Source of the DNA: Symbiodinium natans
Lineage: Eukaryota > Sar > Dinophyceae > Suessiales > Symbiodiniaceae
NCBI GenBank assembly: GCA_905221605.1
Contig: CAJNDS010002623.1
Span: 672,501 to 736,500, forward strand
Length of the DNA: 64,000 bases
Direction: 5' to 3'
The notes beneath the pieces are model-generated. The model did no database searches, had not been told where the DNA came from, and worked only from the letters and a program-made list of their open reading frames with translations. The translations under genes were made by a program, and so were the position numbers. Numbering within the stretch: position 1 is the first letter of the stretch; each line of letters starts with the position of its first letter. Shown in pieces: positions 12,301 to 26,100 of the stretch.

Positions 12301-15300
12301 TAAACCCTAAACCCTAAACCCTAACCCTAAACCCTAAACCCTAAACCCTAAACCCTAAACCCTAAACCCCTAAACCCCTAAACCCCTAAACCCCTAAACC
12401 CCTAAACCCCTAAACCCCTAAACCCCTAAACCCCTAAACCCCTAAACCCCTAAACGGAAGATGTACCCGGAATATAGGCAGGTGTCTTCAGGGGCCCGAA
12501 GTGCCATGACTTGGGTTCCGAAGTCCCTAAACCCTAAACCCTAAACCCTAAACCCTAAACCCTAAACCCTAAACCCCAAACCCTAAACCCTAAACCCTGA
12601 ACCCGAAGGAAAGAGAGGCATGCAAGCCTACTTCACATTACCCCCCCCCCCCTAAAAAAAAACAAACTCTTCCCGGAAAGGTATCAAGCCTGATTTCCGT
12701 AAACCCTAAATCCCACGTCCTGATACATGAGTAGCTAACCTAGACCAGCTAGATACTTAGGATACTGAAGGCTCTACACCCTAAACCCTCAACTCTAAAC
12801 CCTAAACCCTAAACCCTAACCCCTAAACCCTAAACCCTAAACCCCCTTGGGCCGAAGAGCAGTGGCCCTGCAGCCTGCAGCTGCACTCCGCGCTGAAGTC
12901 GTCCTGGGTGTTCCCTCTGCTAGGGTTTAGGGTTTAGGGTTTAGGGTTTAGGGTTTAGGGTTTACGGTTTAGGGTTTAGGGTTCAGGGTTCAGGGTTTAG
13001 GGTTTAGGGTTCAGGGAATGTCGGGTTTAGGGTTAGAAAATCAGGTTTACGGTTCAGTCTAGTGTTCCGTCACGGGTCGATGCGAAGGAAGGACAAGCTT
13101 GCGTGGCTTAGGTTGGCCTTCGGAAGGATTCAGCTCTTGGCTGCTGCGTTCCACAAGTTACAGCAGGACCCTAAACCCTAAACCCTAAACCCTAAACCCT
13201 AAACCCTAAACCCTAAACCCTAAACCCTAAACCCCTCAGAACTTGATGTCCGCAAGGAGACTTTGCCGCCTCAAAGCGCTTCAGTTGTAGACCGAAATAA
13301 TGGGGGGGCTTGCAAAATTCCCAAGTTCGTCCCTTTGAGCCACCCAACGCAACCTGCATTCAAAGGACGGCTAAACGGGATCCCTAAACAAATCGGAAAA
13401 CCCTATGCGGACTCTAGACGCAAGAGTAACCTAGGAATGAAAAGGGTGCCGTTTTTTTGGTTTGAAGAATTTTTATAAGGGAACCCAAGCCCTACAAAAG
13501 GGTTTAGGGTTTAGGGTTTAGGGTTTAGGGTTTAGGGTTTAGGGTTTAGGGTTTAGGGTTTAGGGTTTATGGTCCTGCTCTGGGTCCTAGGACTTAGCAG
13601 AAGGGTTGCCTTACCTCCTTTGGGGTGTGCCAAGCGGCAGAGAGCTGCAGAGTGACCTTGCACGAGAGTGGTTGCGGTATAGGGAGGTTGTAGGGTTTAG
13701 GGTTTCGGGTTGCTAAATTGGGCCCCATTAGGGAGGTTCTGTGTTTCGAGGGAACTCCGATCTGACAGGATGAGCCCAAAGAAGGAACACCCCAAATGTA
13801 GAACATCCACCTTGAAAGACAAGGGGGCTTTCTTTCCCCTAAACCCTAAACCCTGAACCGTTTACTGCGGTTTAGGGTTTGGGGTTTAGCGTCTGCTAGT
13901 TATACAGGTTTAATGATGCTTGCTTCGGAAACGATGCATGCACGTGTGCATGCATAACCCGCATGAGGTCGGGTGTACTATTACTGGTATCCCCAAAAGG
14001 ACAGACAACATAAACCCTGCACATACCCCGCAACCTGGTGAGGAACATTGAAGAACCAAGGGTTCTAGGTTTAGAGTTTAGGGAATCGTCTGAGGGCTTA
14101 AAGTTTTCAGAAACATACCTGTATGCATTCAACACCTTCTGTACAACTGGCAACATTTGCCTTCCAGCATCGCAGACTCGCAAGTAAGTTCCGGATGCCA
14201 TTGAGTTCACTCGCCTGCAGTAGCCCTAAACCCTAAACCCTACACCCTAAACCCTTTAACAGCAGCCAAGATATCACGAAGAACCATACCATCGTGGCCA
14301 AGGGCTCGTGCAGGCAAGGGAAGCTCGCGGCGTCCATGTTTAGGGTTTAGGGTTTAGGGTGTAGGGTTTAGGGTTTAGGGATGATTCGAGATTAGGGTTT
14401 AGGGTTTGGGGTTTAGGGTTTGGGGTTTGGGGTTTCGGGGAAGGGTAGCCCTGGTTTTGCTTCATAGGGTTCGTCAGGGTTCCTCGCCCTTAAAGCCAGG
14501 CATAGAGGTACTGCCGGGCATGGTGTTTTGGGTTTAGGGCTTTGGGTACCGGAACCCAAAACCCTAAATGCTAAACACTTAACCCTAAACCCTAAACCCT
14601 AAACCCTAAACCCTAAACCCTAAACCCTAACCCCCCCCCCCGCCCCACAAGCCTGCTCTGGCGGCCCAAAAGGGCCCCTCACCTCGAAGAGCCTCCTGAG
14701 GGATTCAGGGTTTAGGGTTTAGGGTTTAGGCTTTGGGATTTAGGGTTCAGGGTTTCGGGTTGAATATCTATGGTTTGGGGTTGAGGGTTTGGGGTTGAGC
14801 ATTCAGGGTTTGGGGCTTAGGATTTAGGGCTTGGGGGGCTAGGCTTTACAATAGCTTTTGCAGAGTTGTCTGGAAATGGACGCTCCAAGCCTGCGGCCAA
14901 GAAGCGTGAACCCCCCGCCCCCCCAACAAATCCCAACAAAAATCCAAACTTCCCAAACCCTTTTGAAACCCAGTGAAGCAGTCTATACACTGTTTACAGA
15001 GTTTAGACCCACAAACATATGTCGGCCTACGAAACCCCCAATGTAGATAGTAGGCTTCCTTTGCCTATTATAATATACATACATGTGCTCTACAAGTATA
15101 TTACTAACACTAACACTAACACTAACACTACTCCTCCTGCTGCTGCTCCTGCTCCTGTTCCTTCTCCTACTCCTGCTTCGCCACAGGACTCCGTCGCGGT
15201 TGCTCTTCCCGGAAGCCCTACAAAATTTACCCTAAACTCTAAACCCCAAACCCTAAACCCTAAACCCTAGACCCTAAACCCTAAACCCTAAACCCCAAAC

Positions 15301-18300
15301 CCCAAAGCCCGAGCTGAGTACGCCTCATCCCAGGGCGCCGCGTGGGCGCCGTCGAGGCCGTCGCCGGCGCCGTCGGTGCTGCGGAGGCATCGCCTTCAGA
15401 AAAGGGTTCAGGGTTTAGGGTTTAGGGTTCAGGGTTCAGGGTTCAGGGTTTAGGGTTTAGGGTTTAGGGTTTAGGGTTTAGGGTTCAGGGTTTAGGGTTG
15501 TCACCCTTAGCACCTATTATCATCCAAATGAAGGACTGTTAGTAGAGGGGGGAACATCCCAAGGTCACTCTTTCAACCCCAAGCCCTTATCACTGGCCGG
15601 TTTATCCCAAACCCCAAACCCCTTACACCTCGAGGTTTAAGGTTCAGGATACTCCCTAAACCTTAAACCCCTAGACGCTATGCAAACCCCCTAGGCCCAA
15701 ACGGTCAACCCTGGCGACCTAAACACTAGGCATCCCAGACGTGAGCAACACCCCAAACCCCTTGTGATGATGGGATCCTATGTTGGCCGACCCGAACTAC
15801 CCCTGCCCAACCCAAAATAATGTCCGAATGCCCCTGAACCCAAAACCCTAGACCCTAGACCGTAAACCCTAAACCCTAATTAAACCCTAAACCCTAAAAA
15901 TATGAACCCTCGGGGCCTGCGGTGTCTTTTGCCGTCACGGACCCGTCCAGGAAAAGCAGGCGCCCAGCTGCTAGGCAGTCGTCACCCAACGCCTGCACAT
16001 GAAGACCGGTTTTGTTTGTGAGGGCCTAGGGGGGTTTTAATAGGACCTTTAGGGTTTAGGGGTTTAGGGTTTTTAGGGTTTTTTGTTGTTCGGGCCTAGG
16101 GGGTGTTAATAGGTCTAGGGGTTTAGGGTATAGGGAGAACCCTGAACCGTAAAGCTCGAGGCTTAAGGGGATTGGGGTTTGGGATGAAAAGGTGATAAGG
16201 GCTTGGGCTTGGGATGTTCACCCTTATACTAACAGTCCTTAATGGGGAGTAATAGGTGCTAAACCCTAAACCCTAAACCCTAAACCCTAAACCCTAAACC
16301 CTAAACCCTAAACCCTAAACCCTAAGCCCTAAACCCTAAACCCTAAACCCTAAACCCTAAACCCTAAACCCTAAACCCTGTTCGTTCCACTGCCGGGCCC
16401 GGGCCTCCAGGACCCGTCGGGCAGCCTGCCAGCGACACTTGCAGGTTCATTGGGCTTTTTAAAGCCTTAATTAGGGTTTTTAAGCCTTACTTAGGGTTTA
16501 AAGCCTTAATTAGGGTTTTGGGGGGATTGGAGCTGTTTGGGGTCTAGGGGGTTGTTCGGAAAAGTTTAGGGTTTAGGGGGGTTGGGGTTTGTTTGGGGTT
16601 GTTTCGAATTCTTCGGGGTTGGGCAGGCAACTATATCACTTCGCACTGGGCACCTTTCCTGTGGACCTAAAACAGCCCTAAACCCTAAACCCTAAACCCT
16701 ACACCCTACACCCTAAACCCTAAACCCTAAACCCTAAACCCAGATCCCTGGAAAAGACGCACCCCAATAAGGTTTCTGATTTTGGGGGGTTTGGGGGTTT
16801 GGAGGATGTGTATGCCCCATTTCTGAAACCCCCGTACACCCCAAACCCTATAAACCCTATAAACCCAAAAAACCCTATAAACCCTATAAACCCTATAAAC
16901 CCTACAAACCTACAAAACCCTATAAAACCTTGCAAAACCCTATAAAACCTTGCAAAACCCTGTAAAACCCTATAAAAACCCCTGCAACCCCTTTTAACCC
17001 CCTAAACCTGAAAAGAAGGCGCCTTCAACCCGCCAGGCTGCAGCGACTGTGGCCCCCTTTGAGGTTTCCGCGGATTCATGAGGGGTTTAGGGTCTTTAGG
17101 GGCCCTGTAGATTTGTTCCCTTTTTTTCTATGTTTATTATAATTATTTTTTTATTTATTGTTATTTTTTTTCTTTTTTTTTTTTTGGGGGGGGGTGGGGG
17201 TGGGGGACTTTTTTAGTGCTTAAGGCTTAGGGTTTTTGAGGTGTTTTGGGTCTTTAGGGCGCCTGTAAAAAAAGATTGCGGGGCATCGTTGCCCTAACCT
17301 CCCCTATTAAAACCATATAAACCCCGAGAGCGTCTAAACAGGGCAAAATCCACTGTTCGGGGGGGGGGGGGGGGGACACAACAGCAAAGAGGGTACAACA
17401 TTAAACCCTATAGACCCTAAACCCTAAGCCCTAACCCCCAAAAAGTTTAGCTGGGTGGCGGCCCCTCTGGCGCCGGCGAAGCTGAGCGGCTCCTGCACTT
17501 CTTCGGGTTCCGCCCTGAACCCCAAACCCAGGGTTTAGGGTTTAGGGTTCAGCATCTCAAGTTCGAGCATTTACTAGGCCAGTAGTGTGTTCAGGCAACG
17601 GAAAAAAACCCACCCGCCCAAAGAATCCCATAACATTAAGAAAATATAAGGTTTTCATCCTACCCCAAAGAGTTTTACCTTACCCAAGTCAGACACGTTT
17701 TCAACTGACCAACACCCGTTGGGGGAGGAAGGGGGCTGGAGGGGCAGGGAGGACCTTGCCCACTAATTTTCGGACCTTGCCCGCTAATTTTCGGACCTTG
17801 CCCGCTAATTTTCGGACCTTGCCCGCTAATTTTCGGACCTTGCCCGCTAATTTTCGGACCTTGCCCGCTAATTTTCGGACCTTGCCCGCTAATTTTCGGA
17901 CCTTGCCCGCTAATTTTCGGACCTTGCCCGCTAATTTTCGGACCTTGCCCGCAAATTCTCGGGCCTTTCCCAGGTCCGAAAATTAGCGGGCAAGGTCCGA
18001 AAATTAGCGGGCAAGGTCCGAAAATTAGTGGGCAAGGTCCGAAAATCAGTGGGCAAGGTGGTGGGTCAGCGGGCAAGGTCCGAAAATTGGTGGGCAAGGT
18101 CGTGGGGCAGCCAATGGACCTTGCCCACTGATTTTCGGACCTTGCCCGCTGATTTTCGGACCTTGCCCGCTAATTTTCGGACCTTGCCCGCTAATTTTCG
18201 GACCTTGCCCACTAATTTTCGGACCTTGCCCGCAAAGCCATTAACATTTATATTATATATGAAAGAGTGGTTTAGGGTTTAGGGTTTAGGGTTTAGGGGC

Positions 18301-21300
18301 AACACAGGGGTTATGCGGCTATAGGGGTTAGGGTTTCGGGATTCCGCCCTGACCCCTCAATCCAGGGTTGTCGTAGGGGTTCGAGGCTGAACGGCAGGGG
18401 GGGACTACTACAGAAGCGTTTGCAGAAGTTCCAAGTGAACCCTAAACCCTAAACCCTAAAACCTAAACCCTAAGCCCTAAACCCTGAACCCCAAACCCCT
18501 AACCCCAAGCCCTAAACCCCCAAACCCTAAACCCTATATCCTGCACCCTAAACCTACGCCCTAAGCCCTAAGCCCTAAGCCCTAAGCCCTAAGCCCTAAG
18601 CCCTAAACCCTAAACCCTAAACCCTAAACCCTAAGCCCTAAGCCCTAAACCCTAAACCCTAAACCCTAAACATCCCAAGAAGAGCCCGTCCCGGAGGAGT
18701 TCTCCAAGCGAGCGCGCTTCGCGACTGGCGACGGCGACGTGGAAGGCCGCTTCGACCGAGGGGAGGGGGCCTCTGCAGCCCTTACACTTGCTGTAGGTTT
18801 AGGGTTTAGGGTTTAGGGTTTAGGGTTTAGGGTTTAGGGTTTAGGGTTTAGGGTTTAGGGTTTAGGGTTTAGGGTTTAGGGCTTAGGGCTTAGGGCTTAG
18901 GGCTTATGTCTTAGGGGCTGAATACTCTACCCCAGGAAAGATTAACCATTGTACTTGAAACAGGATTATGTTAAGCCAAAAAGGTTAAAGGTTAACTATT
19001 TAGCCTCTAGGTTGTGAAGCTTTCCCTAACTAGGATGGCCCTTACCCTCTGCAAAAACATTTTCCTAAATTAAATCCTCTTGAACCCTAGCTAAGGATCC
19101 ATGTACCCGTATATACTACATACTTGGAACCTGAAGCTACTATGTGGGAACCCCTCTAGGGCCGAAGCAGAAACTATATGTGCACATGGATCCTTCGATT
19201 TTGTGGTTGAGGCTTGTTGGGGCGCTTTTGGGCTGTTTGGGCTTTTTTGGGAGTTTGTAGGGGTTTAGGAGGGTTGTGGGGATGATGCTATAGGACTCAA
19301 GGGCTTGGAGCGGAGGCTTGTCGGAGCTAATGGGGCTTATAGGGCTTCTCAGGTTTGTCGAGCCCCGTGCGTTGGCCATCTTGGGGCTTAGGGTATGGGG
19401 TTAATCGACTGGGTGTAGGGTTTAGGGTTTGGGGTTTGGGGTTTAGGCTTGAGGTTCGACAGTAGGTCAAGCTTAGGAGAAGGTCTATGAACTTAAGCTA
19501 AACCTCAACCTGCAAAAGCAAAAACAGCCACACCCTTGCTAAACCCTTTGAACCACACCTTGCTAATCAGCGTATGTCCCCCCACCTGCAGTCTTTGCAG
19601 CTCGCCCTTCTCCTCGCCGACGGAGAGCCGCCCTGACAGCCACCCGAAACACAAACCCAACACAAATATTCTTCATAGAATTAGGGTTTAGGATTTAAGG
19701 TTCTAGGATTTAGGATCAAGGGTTTCGAACTTCGGGTGGGGCTGGTAGGGAGCTGCAGGATGGTTGGCTTCTTTTGTGGAGCTGGGGTTGGGAGCCTAGG
19801 TTCCCTTCAGAGCTCCTTTGCATGGGTTGTGTTTCTTTAATTCATGCAAATTACTGTAGGGAATTAGGGACCTGATTATCCCCTCTCTAGCAAGAAGAGC
19901 TTTCTTGGGTCTGGGGGGGCAGGCCCACCCAGCCTGGAACCTGTTTTATGGGTACTCTGCTCCAAGGAATCCGGTCGCCAGCTGGGGGAGGACGCCCAGT
20001 CAAGGGGTCAGGGCACCCCCCCCAAAAAAAAGGCAAAACACCTCAACGGCCCAAACGTTAAATTTATAGGATCTACGCTCGATAAAGGAAAGCGACGCGA
20101 CAGGGTTGAGGGTTTAGGGCCTTTAGGGTTCAGGGTTGTGGGGCTCAGGGTTGATCTGCATGGCAGGCTAGAACCTAGAACCCTAAAACCCTAAAATGTC
20201 GAAACCCGAAAAACCCGAAAAACCCAAAAACCCAAAAACCCTAAACCCTAAACCCTAAACCCTCGCCTCGCGGCTCCTCGCCGGCTTCCAGCTGCGCCAG
20301 GCAGCGCTTGGCCTTGGCGACGTAGGCGTCGCTGGCAGACCTCGGCGATTGTAGGGCCCTTAAGGGAGGGTTTAGGGTTTAGGGTTTAGGGTTAGGGTTT
20401 AGGGTTTAGGGTTTAGGGTTTAGGGTTTAGGGTTTTGGGTTTAGGGTTGGGGTTTAGGGTTTAGGGTTTAGGGTTTAGGGTTTAGGGTTTAGGGTTTAGG
20501 GTTTAGGGTTTAGGGTTTAGGGTTTAGGGTTTAGGGTTAGGGCTTAGGGCTTAGGGCTTAGGGCTTAGGGCTTAGGGTTTAGGGTTTAGGGTTTAGGGTT
20601 TAGGGTTTAGGGTTTAGGGTTTAGGGTTTAGGGTTTTGGGCGACTGTAGGGTCCTTAAGGGAGGGGAAAGGGGTATAGGGTTTAGGGTTTAGGGTTTGGG
20701 GTTCAGGGGTTCATGGGTGGTACTTGGAGGTTCATAGTAGGGCACTGCATTAAAACCATATAAGTACCATGAACCGCCAAGTAGGTACCTAGCAAGCCTT
20801 AAAGACGCTTAGGGAGCCTTAAGGAGTAGGTGGGGAGTCTTAGGGAAACTTGGGTTAAGGACCCTACGGGGTGATCTAGGGGATTCTAGGGTTTCGAGAC
20901 GAAGGGTTTAGGAGGGTTTAGGGATTTGGGGTTTAGGGACTCTAGGGTTATGTTTTGGGGCTCAGGGTTTAGGGCTTCGGGATTCTGGCTGTAGGGTTTA
21001 GGGATTCTAAGGTTTAGAAACTATAGGTTTAGAGGCTTAGGGTTTACATAGGGATTCTGGGGTTTAGGGACTGTATGGTTTGTGGGTTCAAGGATTCCAG
21101 GGTGTAGCTTCGATACAGGGTTCAGAGTTCAAAAAGTTACGGTGTATGGGACAACTAGGGCACATCCACTCAAACTTGCTGGTAATTGGGAAACCCAACA
21201 CACACGAAACCTTTAACTCTAAATAGGGACTCGGGTTTAGGGTTTGGGGTTTAGGGTTTAGGACTAAATTTAGGCTTTAGGGCCTGGGTTTTGGAGCTAA

Positions 21301-23138
21301 GGGCTTCGGGGTTAGGGATTCTAGGGTTTAGGGACTGTAGCGTTTAGAGGTTTAGGGCTCGCCTTCTGCTTCTGTAGACGTCCAGAGCTCGAAAGTAAAC
21401 ATAGCGGATTCATCTTGCTTCAGGGTTTAGGGTTTACGGTTTCGGGTTTAGGGTTCAGGGGTTAGGGTTTCCAGAGACGCAATGTTCTAGGGCTCTCACG
21501 AATTGTCAAGTTCCCATGGGCGACCTTGGAAAGTCGTTCACATGACGACAGGGATGGTGCATCAGAGGCGTGCATGCACCTCTTGACTCCATTTGCCCCT
21601 GCAAGAACGTCACCAATACCAGCAGGATTTGGAATCGAATCTCCTTCAAAAGTTCTCGCGGCGCATATCAAGCCCCGAGGAGACGAGGCCGGCCCGCGCA
21701 CACCGTGTACATGGGCTGCTCGACAAATCGCGGTGACGAGTCCACCTCGCCCGGCCCTCATCCTTCTTTTGTAAGCCATACCCTAAACCGTAAACCCTGA
21801 ACCCTAAACCCTAAACCCTTAACGTCAAGAAGCTGAGGCTCAGCCCAGCGACGTGTTGTCTGGGGCTCAGGGTTTACGGCATGGGGTTTACGGTGTACCT
21901 CATGCTACACTCTGCTACGTTTCACTTCGCCGTCTACAAGGAAGGTGCTGGAGATTTTTGGGATTGACGGTTTAGGTAGGGGTGCTTGGAGGTTCATGGG
22001 TACGTAGTCTGCGGTTGCAAATACCCTAAGCCAGGCTAGATGGAAAGAGAGAATCTTGTCTCAACACGGTCCCCCATCCCCAAACAATACAAAGGGTGCG
22101 AAACCCTAGAACCCTGCCCCCTAGACCCTAAACCCTAAACCCCAAACCCAAAACCTTAAACCCTCAACCCTAAACCCCAAACCCTAAACCCTAAAACTCC
22201 CATGTGCGGGGAGGGCTCTGAATGGAGAGCACATGCTCGTAGTCAGCCTTGGCCTTGCTGAGATCTTCAACTTATTATAAGGTTCTTACGGGAGAGTTCT
22301 TAAGGTTTAGGGTTTAGGGTTAGGCTTTAGGGTTTAGGGTTTAGGGAGACAAGTTTAGGGAGACATCTTGCGAAACCAGATGCCTTCCGAAACCAGGCTT
22401 AGGGGTTCGTCGGGAGTAGGGTCAGGGGTTTGGGGTTAGGGCGCGACACCCCCCCCAGAGCTGAGGCCGCAAAATTTCGACCTCAACTACCCTTACATAA
22501 TAGGGATTCTATAAAAAAAGAAACGTATGTATGTACATATACATACATCTGTAGGGCCCTTATGCATTCGTAGGAGGCAGAAGTTTGATTTGTAGGGTTG
22601 AGGGCTAGTTTGGGAGGCTTCTGGCACTCCCAAAGACTCCAATATCCCTGAATTAAGGAATATGCTTTAAATGATAGTATAGGATCCCTCATATGATTTA
22701 AGGTATATTCCTTAAATAAGGAAAATGCCTTAAAATATAAGTAGGATCCCTCATATGATGTAAGGTATAATTATTCCTTAATTACGGTTTAGGGTTTAGG
22801 GTTTAGGGTTTAGGGTTTAATTGGAGGCTTCTGGCACTCCCCGGCCTTGCCATAGAGCTTCTCCGCTTCCGCGCCGGCGGCCGATTGGGCAAGCTTGCGG
22901 TGGATACCGCCGCGGCTCATCCAAACCTGCAGGACACAACTCCGGGGGGTCTTAAGGTTTAGGGTTTAGGGTTTAGGGTTTAGGGTTTAGGGTTTAGGGT
23001 TAGGGGTTTAGGGTTGAAGGTTTAGGGACACAACTCTAGCTCGACGCCCTGCAGACCCCAAACCCTATGCTCTATTAATACCTCGCCTTGCAAACTAAAA
23101 CCCCAAACGGTAGACCCCAATGCATCACCTCTGAAAGA

Positions 23139-23171
<33 letters not shown>

Positions 23172-26100
23172 CCAGAGAGAGAGAGAGAGAGAGATTGAGA
23201 GAGAGAGAGAGAAAGCACGTGCCTTCATTGTATGAGGATATGATGGATGGGGGGGTATGTGCTGAACCAGTAGGCTCTAGTTTCGGGCTTCTGCTCCTGA
23301 ACCCTAGAACCTGAAAAAAAAAAAAAAAAAAAAAACGTAAAACCTGAACCCTACACCCCAAGCCGTGAACCCCAAACTCCCAACCCCAAACCCTAAACCC
23401 TGAACCCTAAGCCCTGAACCCCCCTAACCCTAAACCCTAGACCCCTAACCCTAAACCCTAAACCCTAAATCCAAAAACTGCCAAGGGAAGCCTTGGGCCA
23501 ACGCGATGCGTCGAAGCCATCCACGGCGCCTGCATGAAGCCCGGTAGAAGGACTGAGGGGAGTTCTGCGCTTTTTGGGGTTTACACACAAGGGTTAGGCT
23601 TTACAAGTAGGGTTTAGGGTTTAGGGTTTCGGGTTTAGGGCTTAGGGCTTAGGGCTTAGGGTATCTTACTTAACTGAGGAAACCTTTTATACCCCTCACA
23701 TACCCTGCAAAGCCCAAGGCTCGCACTTCAGAGCCAGGCTACTAGGGTACGGGTCTTGGGGATGTGACTAGACCCGGGAGTAAACTAGGAATAAAAGGGT
23801 ACTCGGTTTGGTTTTAAGGGGATAATAAGGGAACCCCAACCCTAAAAAATCCCTAAACCCTAAACCCTAAACCCTTTTTGGTTTTAAGGGGATTATAGAA
23901 GGGAACCCCAACCCTAAAAAAGGGAAAAAAAGGGTCTTACTCAGTCCTAGGTGATGCGAGCGTAGGGGTCTGGGTAGTGTTGTTGGTGGTTCAATACATT
24001 TGGGAATGTACCTTTAGGGGGGCATCCTAGAACCTATACCCTAAACCCTAAACCCTAAACCCTAAACCCTAAACCCTAAACCCGTGGATTTAGGGTGGAC
24101 CATGACGGATGTCAAGTAGGGCTTCAGGAACCCCCGCCCCCCCGCCACCCGACCGCCCTTCAAGCCCCTAAGCTTGGGATGTTCCCCCTTCTAGGGGGTA
24201 AAGGAATCACGATTAAGGACTGCTAGAATCCAAAACCCAAAACCCGAAACCCAAAACCCTAAACCCTAAACCCTAGTAGAAGGATGAACATCCCAACCCT
24301 AAGCCCCTAAACTTCCCAAACCCTCGAACATCATCTGCGAGGCGAGGGCACCCTCTCCTTCAGCCTCCGTGGCTCTTGTTTTTGCTGCATGAAGTACGGT
24401 TAGGGTTTAGGGTTTAGGGTTTAGTGTGAATCTAGCCTAGGTGCAGTAGCTGTACATGTGCCAGGTTGTGAAAATCGCGGCCACTGTGGCCCATCAGGGC
24501 CATTGAGTCAACCCCAACGTGCATAAACATTGAAAACTTGAGTTTCTCAGCAACTTCTGGCTTCGAGTTTCCGATTTGGGGCTTCTGCTTTAGGGTTAGT
24601 TTAAGCCCTAACCCCTAACCCCCAAACCCTGAAACCCGAAACCTTAGCACCGAAAGCGTGAGGCCTAGGGTCGAAGGATTAGGGCGTCCAGGGTTTAGGG
24701 TTTAGGGTTTAGGGTTTAGGGTTTAGGGTTTAGGGTTTAGGGTTTAGGGTTTAGGTTTGGGAACCCACGCGACCTTGCCTTCGAGGCTCGTTATTTCCTG
24801 GATGTCGGCTAAGGCATCTTGCAGCATGCCCATGCCCACGTAGCAATGCCTGAGTGATGGGGATCTTAAGGGTTTAGGGTTTGGGGTTTAGGGTTTAGGG
24901 TTTAGGGTTTGGGTTTAGGGTTTAGGGGGTTCAAGGGCCACTACTCCCTTCCCTAAGGTTTCCGAGGTACCTAGCCCCCTTGAACCTCCCTCCCTCAAGA
25001 ACCCTATAACTGAGGCTAAACCCTTTAAGCCCTAGGCCCACAAACCCGCACATGAAGCCCTAAATCCCTAAGCCACGAACCGAACAGCACATGAAGTCGT
25101 GAGGGCTAAAGGGTTTCGGGGGCTTAGGACGAAAACCCTAAACCCCAAGCCCTAAGCCCAATGAAGAGAAAGAATGGCTTAAGGGCTCAAGAATGGCCAG
25201 CGAAGGAAGCTGGGGCTAGGACCGTTTAAGGTTTTCAGGCTAAACCCTGGACCCTAGAGGGTTTAGGGCTTAATGTTGCGAGGTTCGGGGTTTGGGCAGA
25301 AGGTCACGAACTTTGTGCCATCTGAATTGCGCATTAAAAACAGGCCAGAGCGCATTTGCAGAATCATGTGGAAACCCTTCCAATGTGATACTGAAGACAA
25401 GTAATGCATTCAAATTCCGGTTCTAGAAATCTCTTGTTGAGGCCTTGTTGAGGCACGTAGCGCAAACTTGAAGAAGCGCGCGAACCATTAGACCAAAACC
25501 TACGAAGCTCCTAAACTCACTGAAGCCCCGAAACCCTGAAGCCCCTCAGACCAGCACCCTAAACCCTAAACCCTAAACCCTAACCCCTAAACCCCAAACC
25601 CTAAATCCTAAACCCTAAACCCTAAACCCCCAAAAGCTGTGGCGAGGCACGCACGGTTCAGCAGCGCGGAACATCTGAGCCGACCAGGCCTCAGCCTGGG
25701 TTGTGTCCCGGACCCAGAAGCAAGGGTTTACGGTTTAGGGTTTAGGGTTTAGGGTTTAGGGTTTAGGGTTTAGGGTTTAGGATTCAGGGTTCAGGGCTTA
25801 TAGACATACTAAGGTCCTCTTGTAGGGAGTTGCAGCAATTTGGAACAAGCCCAGGTGCTTTTCGGGAGCCCTAAAACCCCTCGCTCTACACCCTGATCCC
25901 TACACCCTAAACCCTAATCCCTAAACCCTAAATACACTAAACATCCCAAAGCCTTACACCTTTACATCGCCGAAGCCCCAAACCCTACTCTCTGGCCCGT
26001 CCCTAACGTCCCAAGAACTTCCCCCTCCTGAACATCCGACTCTACGCTTTTACTCCTCATCGGAGCTACGTACTCTCCTGGTTGCAAGCGCAGAAATGTT

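Noticed and set aside
17751-18235. CRISPR array
   Set aside because: Repeats are contiguous without spacers, and the context is eukaryotic.
17585-18282. Overlapping long ORFs with FRTLPAN or KISGQGP repeats on both strands
   Set aside because: Pure translation of the 21-bp non-coding repeat; 21 is a multiple of three, so any frame without a stop stays open.
21462-21779. Exon on minus (105 codons) or plus (82 codons)
   Set aside because: Open on both strands without clear splice sites, and the flanking exons already join in frame. Noted only as a possible unplaced exon.
22612-22843. Intron with matched target duplication at exon 22838-22926
   Set aside because: The duplication is real, but splicing at matching points of the copies gives no usable donor-acceptor pair. 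The exon's own GT donor gives an in-frame join to 22198-22257, so the left copy is treated as intronic.
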